Source: Lotus japonicus (Eukaryota > Streptophyta > Magnoliopsida > Fabales > Fabaceae). From it: a stretch of DNA of 64,000 bases. The notes under the pieces were generated by a model that saw only the letters and a program-made list of their open reading frames with translations, ran no database searches and was not told the DNA's origin. Positions 45,138-57,090 of this stretch are shown here, piece after piece. How positions within the stretch are numbered: the first letter of the stretch is position 1; each line of letters starts with the position of its first letter. Location: contig NC_080045.1 of NCBI RefSeq assembly GCF_012489685.1, forward strand, positions 64,440,722 to 64,504,721. The letters are read 5' to 3'. The translations under genes were made by a program, and so were the position numbers.

Positions 45138-48100
45138 TGCTAATTGCGACGGTGAAGAGAGAGAAGAGTAGCTGGTGTTCGTGTTCGAGTTCTCTGGTCT
45201 TTTTCCGTCTTCTTCTGCTTCCTCTGATTCGCAAACGTGAGATTGAGGTGGGTAATGGGAAGGCCCACGTTTATTTTTGGGCTTTTTCTGGGCCTGATGA
45301 TTCTTCACAAAAAACTAGGCAAAATACAACGCAATCCTAAAAAGACCATGTAGATTCTTCTTCTTTGTTTATTGCGCCTTTCTTTCAACTATGGTTGAGT
45401 CATTAAATTGTGAACCATAGTCTTTATTGGTTGAACGATTGATTTGATTTTTAGATCATTGGGTTTGACTAGGGGTGGAAATGCGGGCAACGCGCCCGTC
45501 GGGTCGGACTAGGTTGTCACGTTAGATAATGTGAGATGGAAAAACTAACTCACCCCATTTATTGGCGGGTTGGCTCACCCTACTCATCACGTAGCGGGCT
45601 AACCGGCACCAAATAGAGGGTTATGCATGGTGGGTTGGCAGGTTGTAGTTAGCTAGCTGGCTCGCTCAGGCGGGTTGACCCATGGGTCAAGCTTGCTTTG
45701 ATGCCCTTAAATCTGACCATGCATAAGCAAACATGTGATGAGACAATATATTGACATCATCGATTAGGTACTCAATATATAATAGTGTGATACTACATGC
45801 AATAGTTTAGACTTTAGAGCATGTTTGATTTATCATTAATAAGTATGAGAAAGGACATATAAACATATTTTTAACACTTTTTGTTGAAGTAGTAAAAAAT
45901 GTGTTATTTTTACTTTTCTATACTTTATAACAGTAAATCAAACAACTTTTAATGACCTCCTAACGGGTAGTGATGAGAAATAGCAAAGGAGAAGCAAATG
46001 CAGCATGACTACTGAAAGAAAGAGCAGGGTGACATGACCTAAAGCCAAAAGTAAAAGAGGTAGATGGATTCAAAGGTGGATTCACCCTGCCAGTACCAAC
46101 CCTTTAAGAAACATTAAGCATAAAATGGACATGAATAAAATCAATCACTTTAGACAATTTTGAAGGTAGAAATATATTTTACCGTTTCTTCGCATGCAAC
46201 TTTGTTGATCAATTAGGATAAATATATAACTTTCCTCCTTGTTATTGTTAATATAATTGTTCAGTATCACTTTAGTTAAAATCTACACTAGATAATAAGT
46301 CACACATGCTTAAATCTACTCAAGATTGTCTCTCAATTAATTAATACCTCAAGTGTACGTAAGAACTACAAATAAATAACATCACATATTCACATCGTTT
46401 ACATGTGTTTTAGTCCATAAACTGTTAAAATCTCTGTTTTAAGTTTTAACGAAAGAAGACAAGAGTCTAGCATGTGATGTGATTAACTAAACGAGCTCAC
46501 AGACACAGTCACGGGCATTCACCGGTCACCACATATATGATACAGTATAAATCTTCTTATCTTCCCGTGAATCTCTCATCCCATGTCCACAATGTTGGGA
46601 GACAATAATATATATAAAACGAGTTTTACGTATATGTATTTACACCGACAACCAATCACAATATATCACATAGAAATAACAATTACTTTCATTTGACACT
46701 TAAACTTTTGCAGCCCACATTAGCCAATCTGCTAGAGTTTTTCTTTTTCTTTCTTGTTATGGGCGTTTCGAATGATTAAAGTCCTGTTCCTGTGTGAAGA
46801 TGGTCGTCAGTTTTATCAACATTGATCTCATATAGGAGTAATACAGTCCATAAAACATATATACAGAGGATTTTCACGCACTCACTCTCTTGGCTCCCAC
46901 TCAATCTGGGACCATTATTTCTATTGGAGTTTGGTGTTATCAGCAGATTTTAGTAAGACCATTCATTTTTATCGTCTGTGGCATGCATGATATTTTCCAA
47001 TCATAGCTGAAATAATCTTCTACAATAATGCCTGTGATTTCTGTGAACAAAAATACTAATGATGATCAATTAATCATTTAAGAAATATGGGGGAAATGAT
47101 TTTTGAACCCTGCACATACATATATCAATTTATGCTAGTTCTAACGGTAAAAAACCGTCAATAATATGTGAAGTTACATAGATAGCTTTCAAGAATTAAA
47201 ACTCATAATGTATATTCAAAAATTATATTGATTTTAGTTGCCCAAATCTTATTTTAAGAAATACATTCCAAATTTTAATTATCGTGCCAATTTTTGTGGC
47301 AATACATATTATTGACGATTTAAAATCGACCAAAAACCCATATATGTCTCTAAGTCTCTTGTGAGCTTCCCTTGTAATCTTGTATCTCCAAATATAGGGG
47401 AACCGATTAGTATGGGTCCATTAATTATACATCTACAAAATTCTGTTTTTAAAGTCTCCAAATTTTATAGCTCTAACACACTTTTTAAGTGCAAGTTGCA
47501 AAACACCTCAAATGGAAAACATACTGGTCCAGTGACCCCAAAAAGATAGACACAGCCCATCCCAATTAACCTGCAGTAACAGAAATACTTGTGTGTGAAA
47601 CTTTTCCCACATTCTTTTCCCAGATAGTACTACTGCATCTGCAAGCATAAGCCTTTTGTTGACTCATTGAAATGCGTTTTCAGAGTTTATGCAATACAAC
47701 CACAACAAGAGTGTGTTGATCAGATCAAATGGAATATTTTCAGAACCACAAACACCTGAACAGTGCCTCAATTTTTTCATAGCCGCTTGCTCAGTGTTCA
47801 TCTCAGAAAAATGTGAAGTCCCACGTGAATGTTTTGTCCCACTGAGAAATTACAAGATGCTCATCAATAAGGTATGTATCTCACACATAGATAAATAATT
47901 TTATGTTTGTGAGTTATATAAGTTAAAACCACTATGTAATGTGAGCTCGTGCTGCTTGTTGAAAAATCCCACTTAAGAACTGTGCCATGCCGTGAAAAGT
48001 GAAAACATAGTTAGATACTTAGATTAGACCTATATACATTAATGGTAAACGTACAGTAATTAATATAATTTTTAGGTTGGAGTTAGGACCATTATTTGGA

Positions 48101-49449
48101 AATTGACGGTGACATGGACGGTTGCCATCAGTGAAATTGAAGCATCTATGAATATCACAGAAACACCTTCACCATTTACTGTTGCTATGGTTAGTCTTTG
48201 GTTGTGTTGATTGGTGAAATGTTTTATCTACCATATAGTTTGCACCCGTGAACCAATCTAATTATAATTTATATTGTACTTACCAATTCAGAGAGCACAT
48301 CTGTCTAAATGATGATTATTTACTATTTACTATTTATCTGTGGTTGGTCATGATAGATAGGCACTAAACATAGATGGTACCGAGCCCGGTAGAAACGAGA
48401 CAATTTGGAGAATAGAGTCCCCCACCGGCACCCCTTGAGGTCCCATGACTTCATTCTCCATTTGCTCTTTCATAAGGAATTCCACTGTCATACATTTTGC
48501 CATAAATTGCATTCTGCTTTTTACTGAATCAATAACCACAATCACTGCAACTCTAGCTTGCCTACAATTTAAGGTGTTTCTAGACCACAATCATTGTAAG
48601 TTGTAACTCTAGTTTGTCACTAATTAAGGGTGTACATTATTAGGTAATTACTTATAAGATAAGTAATTATAAGTCATTTTTCATAGATTTATTGGAGATG
48701 TTAATTGAACTAAGTTTTAAAGTGTTTATATCTAAAGTATTTTTCTCAATTAAAATAGATGAGTCAGATCCATGTCTAATATCATATATACACATTTAAT
48801 AATAATAATCCCCTCCCTAGAAACTTAATTGTGCAGTTCACTCACACCCACCCACCACCATATACTAAATTCACAGGGGGTGAAGTGGTGGAGTGGACTG
48901 TGGAGTCTCCACTTATGGGCTCCAACTCACTTGGATGTCCTGTTGCACTAGTTTGATTCCTTTTTGTACTATTTGCCAATTCTGTGTAAAATATTTTGCT
49001 TTGTTTCAGACTTGACAGAGAGTTGGGTACCAACACCACATAACTCAATTTTATAATGAAAACAATTATCTTTGCTTCATTTAGGTTCAGTTCATCTTTA
49101 TCAGCTGCACAAAGCAGGAGAAGAATTGTCTTTGCTTTCTGCTTTCTACTACCACTTTCCCTCTCCAACCAAACCCCAGTTACTCACTTTTGGTCCTCTT
49201 ACACCCTATTTGTCTCCCATACTCTAATGTAATGTGACACATTCTATGCTCCTATCTATCTGCTCCTTCAAATGTTCTTCTACTAATGCTTAAGCAGGTT
49301 GAAGATTTGGTGAACCGAACAAACAAGCTGCAGTTGGTAACCTCATCCTTTTTCTTCTTTGTCCTTTGCCTTTCCATCAGAGCTCTTTTTCTACACCATG
49401 AACTTGTAGTTGCCAACATGCTGTGCTGTGATCATCTCAGGGAAGAATC
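45138..49449. other. 4.3-kb intergenic region, no gene supported
   Basis: It is divergent between TIC21 and the LRR-RLK. A GC-richer patch at about 45470-45720 begins AGGGGTGGAAATGCGGGC, a phrase common at ends of plant hAT-type elements, but I could not find a matching far end. The rest is AT-rich without conserved frames. The final 200 bp (about 49250-49449) are probably the RLK 5' leader. Confidence 0.5.
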
Positions 49450-51886
49450 ATGAGCCATAACTCCCAGAATCTCCATTTTTGGTGGAGGGTTTCATCTTTT
49501 CTTCTTCTCCTGCTTCAATCTGTTGCTCTCAACTCTGATGGGGTGCTATTGCTGAAATTCAAGTACTCCATTCTTAGTGACCCATTATCAGTTTTAGAGA
49601 GCTGGAACTACGATGATGCAACTCCATGTTCCTGGAATGGAGTTACATGCACTGAAATTCCAACCCCTGGTTCCCCTGATTTGTTCAGAGTGACAAGCTT
49701 GGTTCTATCAAAAAACCAGCTTCTTGGTTCCATTGCTGAAGAACTAGGCATGATTCAACACCTTCGTCATCTCGATCTCTCCAACAATCTCCTCAACGGG
49801 TCCTTACCCAACTCCATCTTCAACTCTTCTCAGCTTCAAGTGCTCTCTCTCTCAAACAATGTCATCTCAGGAAAGCTACCTGAGCTGGTTGGTAAATTGA
49901 CAAGCCTTCAAGTTCTCAACCTTTCTGACAATGCCTTTGCAGGGTTGATCCCAGAAAATCTCACTGCTCTACAGAACCTAACTGTTGTTTCTCTGAAGAG
50001 TAACTATTTCTCTGGTGGAGTCCCAACCGGGTTCAAATCTGTGGAGATTTTGGATCTCTCCTCCAACTTGCTCAATGATTCTCTGCCAACTGTGTTTGGT
50101 GGTGAAACTTTGAGATACTTGAATCTCTCTTACAACAAGATTTCAGGAACAATTCCTCCAGCATTTGCAAAACAGATTCCAGTGAACTCAACAATTGACC
50201 TCTCATTCAACAATCTAACAGGACCAATACCAGAATCTCTGGCTTTGCTCAACCAGAAAACTGAGCTGCTATCAGGGAATGCTGATCTATGTGGGAAGCC
50301 TTTGAAGATTCTTTGCTCTATTCCCTCTACTATGTCCACTCCTCCACCTAATATCACAAACACATCTTCACCAGCAATTGCAGCCATACCCAAAATTGAC
50401 ACAGACCCATCATCAAACTCCTCAGGTGCTCCTCCAAGTGGTTCTTCTCAGAGTGGCCTAAAACCTTCTACCATAGCAGCCATTGTTGTAGGAGATTTGG
50501 CTGGCCTTGCAGTATTAGCTCTCATCATTCTTTTCGTCTACCAACAAAGAAGCAAAAGAAATCCAAACCCAGCCACTTGTGCTACTTCTACAAACTCAGA
50601 AAAGAAAGTGGAAACCATTGCAAAACAAGACCCAAATGTGAGAACACCCTTCAATCCATGTTACTGCTTAACAACCAAAGAAGAGGAGACATCAGAAGCA
50701 ACCACCTCCGACAGCGACCATGAAAACCCCACCGTGGTGGTGTCCACGGCCGCACAAAACGGCAACATTCAGAGAGAAGCCACGCTAGTAACTGTAGACG
50801 GCGAGACGAAGCTGGAGCTGGACACGTTGCTGAAGGCTTCAGCGTACATTCTCGGAACCAGCCGTGCCAGCATCGTGTATAGAGCAGTGCTTCAAGATGG
50901 GAGAGCCTTTGCTGTGAGAAGAATTGGTGAGTGCGGCATTGAGAGGAAGAAGGACTTTGAGAATCAAGTAAGAGCCATTGCAAAGCTTCGCCACCCGAAT
51001 TTGGTCAAAGTTCGTGGCTTCTCTTGGGGGGAAGATGAAAAGCTTGTAATATGTGACTATGTTCCCCATGGAAGCCTCGCTAGCATTCTTTACAGTAAGT
51101 TCATTCTGCTCTTAACCTTTCATAACTATGCTCTCTATTTTTCTCTCTGTTTTTCTCTGTTTTGCTCTGTTTTTGCCCTGTTTTTGCTCTGTTTTTTCCT
51201 GTTTTGGTTAATTTTCTCTCTGTTTAGGAAGAGCTGGTTCATCTCCTCTGAACTTATCCTTTGAGGCACGATTGAAGATAGCAAAGGGGGTTGCAAGAGG
51301 CTTGAACTTTATTCATGAGAAGAAGCATGTCCATGGCAATGTGAAACCGAGCAACATTCTGTTAAACTCAGAGATGGAACCCATCATAAGCGATTTTGGG
51401 GTGGACCGGCTCCTCTTGAGATCAAACGGTTCGGCCAGGCAGTTAATGGGGGTGAACCAGAGAACCGGACAAGATAACAACATGCTTCAGCTTCCTAATG
51501 GTTCTAGCCCCTATGCAACAATGGGACCATCTTCTAGTAGTGGTGGCCAACAAGTGGTTTATCAAGCGCCAGAGTCACTTCAGAACATCAAGCCAAGCCC
51601 CAAGTGGGATGTGTATTCATTTGGCATTGTCTTGTTAGAGCTTCTCAGTGGGAGGGGTTTCTCAGACCGGGAGCTGGACCAATGGCCTCACCCCGGTTCG
51701 GTTGAAGAGGAGAAGAACCGGGTCTTGAGGATGGCTGACGTGGGCATCAAGGTAGAGATGGAAGGCAGAGAAAGTGTAATATTGGCCTGCTTCAATTTGG
51801 GGCTAAGTTGTGCTTCTGTTGTCCCACAAAAGAGACCCTCAATGAAAGAAGCTCTACAAGTCTTAGAGAAGATTAATTCTTCATAA
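49450..51886 (+). CDS. LRR receptor-like pseudokinase (At4g34220/At2g15300 type)
   Basis: Two exons, 49450-51094 and 51228-51886, give 767 residues. Domains in order are: signal peptide (about 1-27); LRRNT cap with paired cysteines (SW..TPCSWNGVTC, 51-67); about seven leucine-rich repeats (about 80-275); a C-terminal CG.P cap; a Ser/Pro-rich juxtamembrane stretch; a transmembrane helix (about 340-364); and a cytosolic kinase-like domain (about 462-765). Key catalytic positions are altered. The glycine loop reads ILGTSRASIVYRA, the VAxK lysine position reads FAVRR, and the catalytic loop is HGNVKPSN instead of HRD; the DFG remains (SDFGVDRL). It is therefore a plasma-membrane receptor of likely scaffold or co-receptor type. 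Its best matches from memory are the RLKs At4g34220 and At2g15300. It is followed by a LINE/LTR nest and then the esterase. Confidence 0.94.
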
Positions 51887-52833
51887 GCGTGTTTGGTTAT
51901 GCGGTTAGTGAAAAGCTACAAAGTGTAGTTTGTGGAGCTATCGTGGTTTGAGTTGTGCAAAAGAACCAATCCATACATGTTAAATGATGTTGTAGTTTGG
52001 ATATCAAGTTTGTTTAATTACTTTTTTTTCCATCTTTTGTTGACTTGTATTAGCATGAACAAGGGGAAAAGATTAGAGACAAGTATTTGTTTATTCAAGA
52101 TATAGCAATGATTGTAACATTGGCAAGTGAATCCAATCCTGGTCTCTATAATGTGCTTTTGGTTGACCATGGGCATGGGGCGTGGTAGGTGTTGGTGACT
52201 ATAAACTATGAATTAAGCTTTGTTTAATAGTACATATGAATGATACTACTTCTGATTTTGTGCACAAAGTTTTTGGACAGTGTGGATCTAAAGTCTTTGA
52301 TATAATGTTTACTCTGTCAGTGTCTTCTTTTTTTAAGGTGGCTTTCTGAAACATCATGCGCGCCTATTTAATGAAACAAAATAATAAAATAGAAAAAAGC
52401 AAGTCATGTGATATCAGGATTAATATATTGAGAAACTCAGAAAAAAAGATGTTTTGTTGCTGCAATCTCTATCTCCGAGAAATAGTAAAATTAAAATTCT
52501 TAGCATTACATAATCTTCTCTGATACAACGACTAGTTGGTTGCTGATTTTAATGTGTAATTCAACAACATTGCATGTGGTTTCCTACTGAACCCTTCATT
52601 TTGAGGAACATTGCTGATGGGTTCGCAGAGTTTTGGAGTTTCTGTTTGAAGGGTTTGGTTTGTTGGTGAATCTTATAACGGCTTAGCTGCATTATTCATT
52701 CAGCAGATGACCTGCTCTGTTAGCTGCCTTGAAGTGAATATAATATTGTCTAATAATTTACCCATAATCATTTTTTTGTTCAAAGTAGTAATGTATCATT
52801 AAGAGCCAGATAGAGTTGGCGGAGGTTACAAAG
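51887..52833. other. RLK 3' flank
   Basis: 3' untranslated sequence (extent unassigned) and intergenic DNA up to the poly(T) that marks the LINE tail. Nothing else was recognised. Confidence 0.5.
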
Positions 52834-55826
52834 TTTTTTTTTTTTTATAAGCCAAATTTGTATTGCATAGAAGTACAAGGGGTACTTCAACCCAATACAT
52901 GAAAGACAGAATACAAATTAAAGAAAGATGGGAAAACAAGAGTACCCAAGTTACAAGACACCTTCAGCTCCAACAAATAAAAATAGCAAACTAAATATAA
53001 CCAATACAGCAAGCACACAAAATCAGCAATCCTCCACGATGCATATCAGCACAAACAGCAAGCACATGTAGCCTTTTCCAAAGCAAACACTAACCAAAAC
53101 ACAAGCACACCACAAGCTCAAATACTTTCACCCCAAACTCACCACACAGCTACGACTCCTCACTAAAATGCACCCCAAAATTCTGCCCAAGACAGTAAAA
53201 GCAGAACCATCACAAAAGCCTCGCTGCTGCATAATGGGACCTATTAAAAAGCTTGAATGCACACCAACGGTTCAGCATACCATTCGAACAGAGAGTAGGA
53301 AAATCCAGTAGACTTCACTGATAGCCACTGCCAAGATCTCCACTTTATCAAATCTACAGTAGCTGGAATGTTCATCGTGCCACCTCTGAAAACCACCTCA
53401 TTCCGTAACAGCCAAATTGTCCACACTGTTGCCAGCCAAACAACAAGCATACCAATGGATTGCTTTCCATTACATCCAAAGTGAAACTGAAGAATATGAC
53501 CTCGAACATCCCTAGGCAACACAGTGAAAACTCCAAACCACTTATACACCTCAAGCCAGACATCCATAGAAACAGAACACGCAAACAGCAGATGCGTAAC
53601 CGATTCCACTTCACCTTGGCAGAACTTGCAAACTGTCATAGCCGGATCCACAACTACCTGACGCTTTATCAGATTATCATAGGTTGGCAACCTGCCCAAC
53701 AAACATCTCCACGCAAACGCTTTCACAGTGGAAGGAGCTACGGTTCTCCAAATGGTGGCAAAAATAGGATCTGTATCCGCCAGTGTTGGTGCCTGCAAAA
53801 AAGAGTAAGCTGAGTTAACTGTATAGGTGCCACCCGGAAGCCACAACCACTTGTCTTCAACCCCTTCTGACAAGCACACCCCACTCAAATCCTTCATCAT
53901 CAACTCAAGCCAACCCAACTCCCTCCCAACTAATGCCCTCCGCCATGAAAGTTTCCAAGTCCACACCCCGTGATTCCACCCCCCACACTCTAAAATACAA
54001 CACCTTTTCTCCTTAGACAGATTAAAAAGCCTGTAGTATCTGTCCCGAAGAGTACCCATTCCTATCCAATCTTCCGTCCAGAATTTGGTGGCATCACCCC
54101 CCGAATCTGTTTTTGAACCCCCTCCTCAAACCATTCCACAATCCCAACCCTGCAAGCCTCCTGAACACCACTCCACCAAGCTGATTCCTTGATTCTCAAC
54201 TCGTTATTATACTTAGCATGAACCACCCGACACCAGAGATTTCCAGTTTCAGTTCTCAATCTCCACATCCATTTCCCTAACAAGGCTTTATTAAAATTCT
54301 GTACATCTCTAATACCCAAGCCACCCACCTCCTTTGGCTTACAAACATCTGCCACTTTACCCAAGCTATCTTCTTCTCCCCCTCACTGCCACCCCACAGA
54401 AAAGACCGCATAAGCCGAGTACAAGCCGACACCACACATACAGGCATTTTGTAAAAGGACAAGAAAAATAGTGGTAAAGCTGAGAGAACGCTCTGAATGA
54501 GACAAATTCTCCCCCCGAAAGAAATAGATTTCCGACGCCAAACTGCTAGCCTATCCTTCAACTTCTTCATCACTGGTTCCCACATTTTCCGACAACTCGG
54601 CCTACCTCCCACAGGAATACCCAAATAAACAAATGGAACAGACATTACTTTGCAATTCAGATAAGAAGCGAAATGTTGTGTAACCCCCTGCTCAATTGCA
54701 ATTGCTGCCAATTTACTTTTGTGGAAATTAACTTTCAACCCAGAAATCAGTTCAAAACACCTTAAAACACATTTCAAAACCACCAAATTCTGAATTGTAG
54801 CACCCCCAATAAATATTGTATCATCAGCAAACTGTAGCAGTGAAACCTCAATACCACTCTCATCACCCACGACATACCCATTGAACTTCCCCAACTTTAC
54901 AGCATTCAAAAACAGTCCATTTAACCCCTCTGCAACAATCAGAAACAGGAAAGGAGCAAGGGGATCACCTTGTCTGAGACCCTTTTCCATGTAGAATTCT
55001 CCAGTTGGACTACCATTCACTAAGACCGAAACAGAAGCTGATCGAAGGCATCCCAGTATCCAGCTTATCCATTTACCACAGAACCCCATCCTATTCATCA
55101 TATACTCTAAGAAATCCCATTCAACGGAGTCATATGCTTTCTCGTAATCAACTTTGAATACAATTGTCGGACGCTTCCTTAGTTTCGCCTCATGCACAAT
55201 TTCATTCAACACCACCACACTGTCTAACATATTCTGACCTCCAATAAAAGCAAACTGTCGCTCATCAATCAACTTTGCAAGAACAACTTTTAACCTTGTT
55301 GCTAACAGCTTTGACACCACCTTATACACACACCCAATCAAAGAAATGGCCTAAATTCGCTAAGATTTTGTGGCGAATTTACCTTTGGAATGAGGACGAT
55401 GAAGGAAGCATTACTTCCTTTTGGCCACACACCCCGCTTCCAAAAATCCAACACCACTCTAGAGAAATCACCCTCAATCACATGCCAGAATTTCTGCAAG
55501 AACTTGAAATTAAATCAGTCGGGACCCGGGCTTTTATCCCCTCCACACTCCCAAACTGCACCTTTGATTTCCTCAAAGCTGAAAGGTGCGATCAGATCTG
55601 AATTGTCCTCAGCCGAAACTGTCTTGAACTGAACCCCATCAAGCTTCGGACGCACATCATGTACATAACTGAACTTCCTCTCAAAAAACTCATGAACCGC
55701 CAATTTTACCTTTGCTGGTTCCTCCTCCCACACTCCATCAACCACCAATCCGACAATGGAATTTGACCGCCTCTTCCAATTTATTGTGTGATGAAAGAAG
55801 GCAGAGTTTTGATCGCCCTCAGCTAT
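52834..55826 (-). pseudogene. LINE (L1-type) RT and zinc-knuckle half, decayed
   Basis: Read on the minus strand, this is the downstream part of a plant LINE ORF2. Reverse transcriptase blocks are visible: DERQFAFIGGQN, KVDYEKAYDSVEW, GLRQGDPLAPFLFLI and the catalytic FADD at about 54821-54832. After them come the zf-RVT domain (AFAWRCLLGRLPTYDNL..C..C..H..C, about 53590-53720), a 3' untranslated region and a poly(A) tail, seen as a 13-T run at 52834-52846. It is not functional: an in-frame stop lies near 55513, and frame breaks lie near 55350, 54350 and 54090. The upstream remainder of the same element is at 61843-62383, split off by the Athila-type insertion. Confidence 0.92.
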
Positions 55827-57075
55827 TGTTGAAAGATTTTTTACCACTCTACGTTTGAATCTCTCAAGATTCAATTGTAGTATAGTAAAGGGTTTTGTCG
55901 TATCCACAGAGAGGTGTAATACTTATGTCGTTCAATAGTTGACAAACTTAAATGATGGATTCTTAAGAGATTGATTGGTTATACATGAGACTAAATGAAA
56001 AGCAAATAAACTAACAGAGAAACAACAGGTATGAGGAATTGTTGGGATGAGATTTCATTGAATGACCTCTGTGGCTTCTTGTGATTCAAATACAACCAAG
56101 TCTATGCTTATGACTCATCTACACCAGTTCAACCCTACATCATCGATGTCTCGCATGAGTGGATAACAATAACTCTCTAATCCTAAACATTGATGTCTCA
56201 CATGATTAAGAAAGATAGTTATCATGAAGCTTAGGTGTTTAAGTGACTAACAAACATAACTCTATGTCTAGCAATTAGGATTATTAGGTGAATAACTCTA
56301 GTTCGGACTCTAAGCGATATAGCTCTCGCTCTCACGCCGAATCAAGCATATATGTTCTAAGTGCGCAAACTAAAACATAACATGAAGATCAAGAGAGAAT
56401 CACTAACTCATAAACAAAGAACATGATTTATATCAAGGAGAATCAAATAGAAAACATAAGTATCAATCAATTACATCAAACCCCAACAAAAGAGAGATTA
56501 GCTATCCATTTTCATGGATAACTTTACAAATAGAGAAGAAGAATGAGAAGAACCGAAACCGTCGTGATGTCTCGCCGACGAATCCGATGTCCAAGCCTCT
56601 TCTCTAGCCTCCTAAGCCTCTCTCCATGTTTCTCTTGTGTTTCCTTTCTGTTTGGGTTCTGTTCTGATCCTCCAAAATCGAGTTCCCCTGGTTGAAACTG
56701 AAGAAAAATCCTTTTATAATGATTTCTGCATCTGTGCAGAGTGCTGGGCACCCCTTTATGGGCGCTGGGCGCCCAGTTACTTCAAGGTTGGGTTTCTGGA
56801 ACCGCCATAGGCGCTGGGCGGCCACTGACAAGCGCTGGGCACCTTGATGATCCAAAAATTCTTCAAGTCTCATGAAAATATACATTTTTCCTTGAGAACT
56901 TAGACCCTACATCAAAATTTGAGAATATAATCAATCATAAAACACATTTGAGCTTAATTCTCAATCAAATAACAAATTCCAATCAAGATGAGGAGAACTA
57001 ATAAGGATTTCTCATGAATCACTTAAGATAAGTGCCTAAAATGAATTCAAATATACGTAAAAATGGCACTTATCA
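55827..57075 (-). repeat. 3' LTR of the Athila-type element
   Basis: 1249 bp, a direct repeat of 60589-61837. A TATA-like ATTATAAAAG is readable on the minus strand at 56711-56720. CpG-rich GCGCTGGGCGCC-type motifs lie near 56751-56851. Minus-strand ends are TGATAAGTGCC and CTTTCAACA. Confidence 0.93.
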
Positions 57076-57090
57076 ACTCCCCCCAACTTA
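57076..57090 (-). other. Polypurine tract next to the 3' LTR
   Basis: On the minus strand AGTTGGGGGGAGT directly precedes the LTR start TGATAAG. Upstream words (GAGGACAAACAAAGTGC) match, from memory, the conserved pre-PPT region of Athila/Calypso-group elements. Confidence 0.8.

Noticed and set aside
44869..45340. Alternative frames over TIC21 exon 1 (121 codons minus, 76 codons plus)
   Set aside because: They overlap the transit-peptide exon in other frames and show no homology. The chosen frame continues across three further exons into the TIC21 core.
45470..45720. Possible hAT-type element starting AGGGGTGGAAATGC
   Set aside because: One end looks plausible, but no inverted partner or target duplication was found, so the boundaries cannot be supported.
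47361..48590. Short open frames between TIC21 and the RLK (62-80 codons)
   Set aside because: No conserved motifs, no paired exons, and AT-rich composition like the surrounding spacer.
50130..51069. Minus-strand open frames of 76-110 codons over the RLK
   Set aside because: Antisense shadows of a well-supported LRR-kinase exon.
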